24,620 nucleotides of DNA from Elysia marginata (Eukaryota; Mollusca; Gastropoda; Plakobranchidae). The stretch covers positions 79,222 through 103,841 of the forward strand of contig BMAT01005405.1 in NCBI GenBank assembly GCA_019649035.1, read 5' to 3'. The position numbers and the translations under genes were made by a program. The notes under the pieces were generated by a model. It had not been told where the DNA came from and ran no database searches. It saw only the letters and a program-made list of their open reading frames with translations. Shown piece by piece: positions 8,046 through 17,000 of the stretch (its first letter is position 1; each line of letters opens with the position of its first letter).

Positions 8046-11000
8046 GTCAGTAAATCACTTAATTTTATTTTTACACACTGCCTCATTCTACATAATCTAG
8101 CCTATTCATCTGATTAGGCTTATTTGTAAACACTTTAGAACTTCACTGTCTTCAGAAGTAAAGTGATGCATCATCTCCACTGGTACTGTCTTGGCCACTG
8201 TCAGTTATAGATCTAGATCTAGATTCTAAGTATTTTTTTTTGACAATTTGGACTTACAGTTACACGGCATCCAAAGGATTGGGAAACTTTTTGCATCCAT
8301 GCTCAACTTGTGGTTAAACTGTCCTACCTTCATGTCAACTCTCATCTGAAAAATGCGTTACTCATTTTACCTACTTAAAACTGTACTTTTTCGTGGTGAA
8401 AGATCTTCATTTTATTTTTTTTTAATTTAAAATCTATGTAATTATCATTGAAACTATCCTAAACTAAAGGAACACCCCCCTCTTGCCCCTATCATAAAAT
8501 TCATAAATACGTTCAGGATAATCCTGGCATTGGCCCGCTGGCAAGACTGACGAAATGAAGGGGATGATTTTACCCATATTTTAACACCAGCAGGTCAATC
8601 CCAGCACTAAGCCATACTTTCAGCTTGTGAAAGTGAAGAAATGAAAGGGCTACGAAGAGCTAGATTTAGGTAATTACAAGAATACAAGAATATCTTTTAA
8701 TAGTGAGGGTCCTACGTCCACCGATTATGTTCAACATCTTGAGGTTTTCAATCCTGAACACCTTGCAAGGACTGAAACACTGGATGTATTTGGAAGCTGT
8801 TGCTGTATATATGTAGTCTTTGAGGATTTAAGGAGTCCATCAATTCGTTTTTGAAGGCGTTTAAGCTTGATGCAATGACCTTTCTTTGTGGCAAACTATA
8901 ACATAAAGGCGGCAGGCTTGTTATAATGTCAACAGTAAAAATTAAACTAAGGGAAAGATTTTCTCAGGGAGGCACCTCCCTAAACTATTTAATTGAAGTG
9001 AGACTGACAAAACGTCGTAAGTCTGTCGTTTGTGATGGGGGACAAAGTACTGACAGAAATAACATTGATGATAGAGATAACAACGTTGTCGTAATGATGT
9101 TATGTTATTACTGTCTTAAATTTTGCACATCATATAATGCTTTGCATATAAATTTCAAAAGATTTGACCAAGAAATGTCTTGCAACCAGTCTAAATGAGT
9201 CTTAAGTCGAAATTTGAAGGTAGTCAGATATTAGTACCACAGAGAAGCTATTTTCTCTATATACTTTCCAATACAACAAACAGAAAAGCTCTATGATACT
9301 TCTGCATGAAGATTGAAGTTAGAGCCGTTTGAAGTCAACAGGCTTAGGACTTGTGGAATTTCAGAAAGGGAAAAAAACAACATTTAAAATTTAGACGACT
9401 ATAAAGATATTTCAAAGAGGCCTTAGGAATCATACCAACTTAAATTAAACAACTAAAAAAAAAAATTGAACATCAATTAGGTGTGAAAACTCTTTAGAAA
9501 TGGTCAAGTGTCAATATCTAACATAAAACAAACTTTGGCTTCTAAACATCCACTAAACTTTAAAAGCCTATATCTCCAAACTAAGCCTTCCGACTTACAA
9601 CTCATTTGGACAGAATGCGAGACAAATATAGAAATAGTCACACCTGAAATCTGTCAGTTGTGATGCAGGACAAAAATTTTGTCCACCATCACAACCAACA
9701 GATTTTCAGTTAAAATGTTTTTCCTTCATTTCTTTTAAGCCTTTTAAAAGTTATTCATCAATAAAATTTTCACAATTCTATTTTTTAACTTGTAAGTGAT
9801 GTCGTTTGAGAGGGATGTATACATGGTACAAGCTTTTTCATGACAGTCTGAATTTGTTTACAATGCCTCAAAATATTTTGTCCATCACAGCCAACCGAAA
9901 CATAATCTTTTGTCATAGCCTCAAGTACTCCAACATTGATCTTTGTCATTATTAAAAATGATGGTTTTCTTAGATTTTTGCACTGATGAAATCAAATCTA
10001 ATATGAATCATAGCAAATTGACAGTTTTAGAGATATTTGCTGTTCAAATAATCTTAAGTTTTTCACTTTATCTTTTCTTTATTTGGATGAAATAATTCAA
10101 GACCTCATGCCTTGATTAGGGGCCTAGATAGCTCAGTTGGTAGTGGCTTCGCTCCGTGGCCAAGAGATCGCGGGTTCAAAACACAACCGAGCACAGTCCG
10201 GGCCCCTACTGGTTGGGTCGGTGTCAGTATAATGTGACCGGCTGAGGCTAAGTAATGGTATCCCCGCTAGTCTCTGGGTGGCAGCCCGTAAATTGTCATT
10301 GGGGCCCAAGCCCTGAGAGCACCTTTGAAGTGGAATTGGGCTTGTAAAAATACCCTTCAATCAATCAATCAATCTCATGCCTTGATTCTCTCAAAATGTT
10401 GTCCAGAGCATTCCTATCAATTTACTTTTACCAACTATTTTTGGGGAGGCAGTAATTAAGAAATAGATCTACTGGGTAGAAACTCTTCTTCACCGTAAGA
10501 ACACTCTCAGCGTCACTAACTCTCTCAGTTCTTACCGCAAGGATGCTCACAGAGTTTTCCATAAAAGGTGTGTACATTTTTAGTTTCCTCCCCAACAGAG
10601 ATGAAGCAAGCAGTATACAAACTTTCACAAAAAATTAATGCTGTTAAGTTTCATAGCATTCACAGTGTAGACAGAAAGATAGGCAATACTGAGAGCCTTC
10701 TTATGATTAAAAAAAAAATTAGAGTGGGCAACTTTGATCATGAAAACTTACTCCGGCAAGGTACGTAAAAAATTCCAATGAAAAAGAGTTAATGTTCCTC
10801 ACATTTCAGAAATGATTTCTAGTCTACCTTTCTTTCTTTGGTTCTATATTTCATCTGATGTAGAAATGAGGCTGTGACAAAGGGTCGCGATTCTGTTGAT
10901 TAAGTGATGGTGGACAAAGTATTCTAATCTAAAGCATAGCATTAGCAAAGAAAATAAAGCAGTCTGAAAAAGGTCTTGCCTTGTATCCATTTCAAACTAC

Positions 11001-14000
11001 ATCATAACTGAGTAGTGTTGAAGATTTTATCCAAAAAAACCTTATGGTTTAAAAGAAATAAAGGAAAAACAATTGAAAATCTTTCGGTTGTAAAGGTGGA
11101 CAAAAATTTTGTCTTGCATCACAGCCAACAGATTTTGACTAATTTGAGTGTGGCCGTTTCTATATATTTCTTCATTAATTCTCTTAAATAAAATTTCTGA
11201 CAAAGCATTATGATGCAATTTTAGAAAGTCATTATGACTATATTGTTAGTTTCCTTGTTATTTCTGAAAATACTTTGTCTGACTGATATACGACGTTTAG
11301 TCACAGTCTCAAATGTATGAAGGATTTTCACACAGCTGTGCCGCGCTAGCCAAGCATAATAAACTCATAACAAATTCTGATTTTTAGAAAAAAAATAATG
11401 AGTCCTGTTCAGTGAGATGCATTAAGTTTTTAATAATAACAAACAACACTGACATTGACAAAGTGAAGGGTAATAAAGAGTTACAATTTCTAACTCAAAG
11501 AGTGACACCCCAATGTAGAAATATTAGTGTTCAGTCATAATGAGTTTAGTGCATGCACATGATCTAATGGACATGAGTCTGATCCGTGATATCGGTGTCT
11601 TTAGTTTGGGGACTTAGTAAGTTAGTTATCAGCCGCGCGATAAATAGACAGTAAATTGGTTTGTACACTGATAGGCAATGAGGCTCTCCTTATCCTGTCT
11701 GAACCTGCTGCAACATGTGAATAAAAATGGCCTCTGGAATATTGAATAGCTTATTGGGAAGATTATTAATTGTTGCAAAACTATGAAATGCTCACTCGTT
11801 ATAATTGTAGAACTTTACTAACTAGCTTTATCATGATAAACCTTTAAACTCCACAGTAAGTACATAAATCTCAGTGCAATTATTTGAAATTTTTTTCTCA
11901 ATTGCAGACCAAGCTCATCCATCTAGTTGGCAACCAGCTGGTGGCAAAGCAAAAGCTCAACTGTGATCCTATTCCGGAAGTGCTGAAGGAGTATCCGAAG
12001 CTAGAGTTATGGCTAAGGATAGTGGGAATCCCAGAGAACGCTATCAAGGTTAATCTTTAGTATTTTATTTTCCGAAAGCTCCTGACCCTAAATTTGGACC
12101 TTACCTGACAAGTTTTTTTTAGATATGAACAATTGTATTTAACTGTAGGAAACTAGCCAGCATAAGTTGAATAATAAAAGTGAAATTTGTTATTTTCATT
12201 TTAAAAATGTTTCTTGAACTGTACACTTATAGATTAAAGATGACCCATAGCCGAAACTATGCACTAATATTGTGTTGAAATATTGATTTAGCCTTTTGTG
12301 AATGCCTTGCAAAATAATTGAAACAAAAACTACAAACAAGGAAAAAAAGACAATTTCGTTCAAGAATGTGAAACACACCGACAAAAGCTACCACCCCGTG
12401 GAGTGGTCAAACAAGATTATTTTTAATTTTGTGGTCGTTTACATTCTCAGTGAACATATTAATACACTCATAATCTAAATGAAAAGAAACGCAATGAATA
12501 ATGGAACACAAATTTGGATTTTAAAAAATGCAAGGCTTTCAAAATGCACAAATCATTACATATTCATGTTAGGTGCATGTTACTGTTAGTGCATTTATAT
12601 CTCAATTTATGGATTGCTTCATCTATTGATAAATTCATACAAAAATACCTAGCAACATATGACTTGATATAGCTAGTTACTGATTGTAAGTAAAACATTT
12701 AATACATGAAAGGAAAAAGGAATCTTTTTCATTGAAAACCTTGGCAAAAATATTTAAATTAAATACATCATAGGCCTACAATGTAGAAACGTGTTAAGAA
12801 CTGGCTGTCTTTATTTTGTAATGTTGCGTAATGGTGTCTGTGTCATGGAGATATTAGAAAATGTACATAATAATCTACAAACGTAAAGGAAACGTAGAGG
12901 TTGTGACAATTAAATTCATCCTTGAATTTCAACCATTTTGCCTCTAAAAGCTTTTTTCTTCTTTTCGCGATGACAAACAGCTTGGTTACATAACATGATA
13001 AGATTTGCATTACATGATGTTAAATGACATAATGACACTCTCCTCAGAGTTATGCTAGAGACAGTTTTTTTATGACAACTTCACAATCCTCATTCTCTTA
13101 TCTACACAATCACTTATTGNNNNNNNNNNNNNNNNNNNNNNNNNNNNNNNNNNNNNNNNNNNNNNNNNNNNNNNNNNNNNNNNNNNNNNNNNNNNNNNNN
13201 NNNNNNNNNNNNNNNNNNNNNNNNNNNNNNNNNNNNNNNNNNNNNNNNNNNNNNNNNNNNNNNNNNNNNNNNNNNNNNNNNNNNNNNNNNNNNNNNNNNN
13301 NNNNNNNNNNNNNNNNNNNNNNNNNNNNNNNNNNNNNNNNNNNNNNNNNNNNNNNNNNNNNNNNNNNNNNNNNNNNNNNNNNNNNNNNNNNNNNNNNNNN
13401 NNNNNNNNNNNNNNNNNNNNNNNNNNNNNNNNNNNNNNNNNNNNNNNNNNNNNNNNNNNNNNNNNNNNNNNNNNNNNNNNNNNNNNNNNNNNNNNNNNNN
13501 NNNNNNNNNNNNNNNNNNNNNNNNNNNNNNNNNNNNNNNNNNNNNNNNNNNNNNNNNNNNNNNNNNNNNNNNNNNNNNNTTACATAATGTTAAATGACAT
13601 CATGACACTCTCCTCAGAGTTATGCTACAGACAGTTTTTTGATGACAACTTCACAATCCTCATTCTCTTATCTACACAATCACTTATTGTTTCTAGCAGC
13701 TGAATTAATGGCTGAACTGTGCCGTGTTTCCCTTTTATTTTGAAATATTATGCAATCAGAGGACATTGTTTGTAAAACAGAAAATCCCTCTCAAAATTTT
13801 ATATGCAATATTTTTAAAATCTTCACTGCGAGAAAGACTTACCTACAAAATTTCAAGTTCATAGCTTGAAAAATGAAGGAGATATGCCTTGGTATTTGAT
13901 TAGACACCGGTATGTGCGTTTACAAGTTACATAATATTACATTATGTTCTCCAGTAAGTAATTGCGACAAACAAATTTCAATAACTTTTTTTGAAATCCC

Positions 14001-17000
14001 CACCCTAAAATCTATAAAATCCCCGAGTTTTGTAGCAATAGCTTTGAAAATAAAAAAGTTATGAATTTTTAACCTTCATTTTCTGATCAAATGTGTTCCG
14101 TCGTTTTGCTCGTTTTTTGCTCTCTCTCTTTGTAAATGATTGTCCAAAAAATTTCCTAGGTTTCGCGTCAGTAATAGGGACATACCTTTTTTTTTGTTTA
14201 TGAAGGGATTTTGATACTTTGGAAAGCTTTTTGTACAGAAAGGTTAGCTCTATCAAATGAAATTAAAAAAGCGAGAGTTTGAACAATTTGAATTTTTTGG
14301 GTCCCCTTGCTAAACATAGACCTGTCAAATACACACCCCACAGTTGCTACTCCATTAAGTGGCTGCTGACACACAAGAAGTACAAATAGCGTTCCCTAGA
14401 AAATTTTGCAGATGTCTGAGAAAGTGCTGACATCAAATCTAGATATCGGCGTTCATTGCGTCAGCTTTACATGTTTTCAAACCAAAACAGTTTTTGCCTC
14501 TGATAACATTAGATTCGAATATAAAATTTAAAATATAGCTCTAGATCATATTCTGTATACTGTCATGTTCTAGGTAGATGCATTAGTTTTCTAAAAGGTT
14601 TAAGCCTTTACTTTTTGCTTTTTGTTCTTACCAACGTTTTAAACTTAAAGCATGCTTGGGAAATTTAAGAAGGGCAAAATCACAGGCTCTCTGCTAGTAT
14701 TTAAAAATTAATAGCGTAATTTGAAGCATAGAAAATAAAGAAATTGGCCCAAAACTGCAGCACAGTCATGAATGTGTTAAATCTTTGTTTAGTGTAGTAA
14801 GACAGACATTTTTTTCCAGATTAACTTGAACTAGAGGGAGAATATAATTTTAACTTTTTTTAATTTTATTTCTCTATCATTGTGTTGTAGGAGATCCTAG
14901 ACAAAGGCATGAGTTTTTCAGACTTGTTGCACATGGAGAAGGATGAGTTGACAGACCTGCTGCATGGGCTAGACTGCTCTGACCTAGAGATCAAAACCCT
15001 GCTCACTGCCTTTAGCAACCTGAGGACTTGCACAGGTGAGGATTACTGAAATGAAGGATAACAAGGCCCAAATGGGTGGGTGCGACATTTAAAGAATAGA
15101 GGCATCTTTGTTTGATTTATAAATAAGAAGATTTCCTCTAGCTGTCCTGTCAAGTTTTTGCGTGATGTTTATCAGACTTTTCAAGCTTACTAAAGATCTC
15201 ATGAGATAGAATTTTATTTGAAGCATAGCATGCATGATATTGTCAGACTTTAGTTTTTAAATTGTAAGAACATTTTTTTTTTCTCTTAGGGGATATTAAG
15301 TTAACATTAAATTAAAACAAAACACCTTTTTCCACAGAGAAACTGCTTCAGGGACAGTCAGCCTCAGGCCATGACTGGCATTTTACAGACCTTGCATGTT
15401 TGCAAGCAGCTGCTGTAGCTGCGACAGCAGCGGCCCGATCGGCAACAAACAGCCCGGCTGTGGGCAGCTCTCCAAAGCACCAGCAGCTAAACAGCTACCA
15501 ACAGCCGCGAGGATCAACTTCCTCTTCATCATCCATTGCAAACACGGCTGTGCCAAACGTTGGAGGGATCACAGACTCTATGGTTGAATTGGAACATGGA
15601 ACATCCTTGGCAGAAAGGATTGTCTTGGGAAGGGGAGGGAAGCCGCCTATCGGACCTCAGCTCCAGTCATCTAGCGGAACGCCATCCTCATCAGATGTGA
15701 TCCAACAGCATCAGCAGAACCAGAACCAGCAGCATCACCATCACTACCATCCTCCGCGAAGCCAGCCGTCCTCCCCACTCCCCTCCCCGAGAGCTTACAA
15801 TGGGTCACCATCCTCACACCGCTCAAAGTCGGTGAGCAGTCCAGCTGTCAAATATCCGATCACGCCACCCCCCTCCAAAAACTACACTTTGTTCCCAGAC
15901 TCAAGCTCCATCACCAAGAGCAAGAGTCATGAGTCCCAACTGGCTAACAAGGTGGTGGATATTGACCCAGTAAAGTAAGTAAATGTTTCAATCAATGTCT
16001 ATAGAGGCTGAAGCACACATGACTATTTGATGATGATAATTTTTTTTTCAGAATCGAAGTGACACTCATCACTTATCAAACATTTTTTTCATTATATTTT
16101 TTTAAGTGTATAAAGAAGTAAAATTGTTATCGCTCAGTTTCTTAATTTTATAATGGTTCAGTCTGAAGTACTGACATACCAACCACAAAGAATGAGTCAA
16201 AAATCACTTAAACGTTTTTGAGTCAGACGTCTTGAAATATAAGTTATGTATTTTATTTTTACTTTATTAATCTCTTCGTTTCAAATATGAACATCTCATA
16301 ACCAAGAAAAAGCTCTAAAGAATAGTGATATAGTTTTGCCTCCCTCTTAGACTCCTTGACTGTCCTCTTGGGGTAGTCAATTTTTGTCTCTTTCATCTTA
16401 AAAATATTCAAAGGGATATAACCATAAGAAATTTTTGGACATGGTAAGCCAAATAGGTTATTTCCCTTGCTATAAAGTACACTTGCGGGTGTTTTCACCT
16501 TTACTATTTCTTTTCTTTTTTTATGGTAGGGGTGGATAACCTACCCAGCAGTCAAGGGGTTGAAGACTAACATTATTTAATTAACTTAAAATTTCATGTC
16601 TTTTGATTCGCAATTTTACATTTAAATTTTCTGTGTGTAATTATATTTATTTCGGGTCATATAGTTTGGCAATGCTGAAGTAAGTGAAAACTGCGCTCTT
16701 CTCTTTAAATTTTTATGACTTGATTTCTGGTGGTTTTAGGAAAAAACTTAATTGAGAATTCTATAACAAATCATTTAATTATCCTTTTGTGTTTAACCCC
16801 TTCTAGGAGCAACAAGAAAATGAAGCCGGCAACCATGAACATCAAGCTGAGCTCAAGTCACGAGACCCTCCCCTGGCGGCGTCTCTCCACTGAGGGCTCT
16901 GATGCTGGCAGCCGCGGCCCATCAGGTCACTCCTCGCCTGTGATCTCCTCACCCATCCGATCCCCCCCTTATAAGCATGACCCGAGTGCTGTGTTGGCCG

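Larger units (their letters stand above)
8046..11907 (+). other. KSR: KSR intron 1 (3.86 kb)
   Basis: GTCAGT to TTGCAG. It holds a GATCTA palindromic run (8208-8224), a hairpin (8524-8604), two copies of one foldback element (about 8996-9925 and 10864-11313) and a SINE (10118-10373). Short open frames inside have no recognisable protein features. The remainder, including 11314-11907, is plain AT-rich intron. Confidence 0.85.
12049..14890 (+). other. KSR: KSR intron 2 (2.84 kb, contains assembly gap)
   Basis: GTTAAT to TTGTAG. Most of it is the inverted copy of the 1.1-kb repeat (12662-14312) and a run of N. The flanks 12049-12661 and 14313-14890 are AT-rich with nothing recognisable. Confidence 0.85.

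Noticed and set aside
8926..9198. 90-codon open frame in intron 1
   Set aside because: It overlaps the terminal repeat of a foldback element, does not begin with a supported start and has no known motif.
10118..10192. Functional tRNA gene
   Set aside because: The A and B boxes are present but the B box is degenerate, the cloverleaf does not form convincingly, and the unit continues into a SINE body with tail and target duplications.
10492..10535. Hairpin GTAAGAAC...GTTCTTAC
   Set aside because: An 8-bp stem with a loop of about 25 bases is expected by chance at this length, with no second copy seen.
13072..13587. Long open frame of 171 codons
   Set aside because: It runs through the 460-base gap; nearly all residues are unknown.
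16259..16498. 79-codon reverse-strand open frame in intron 4
   Set aside because: AT-rich chance frame with no motif and no splice or promoter support.
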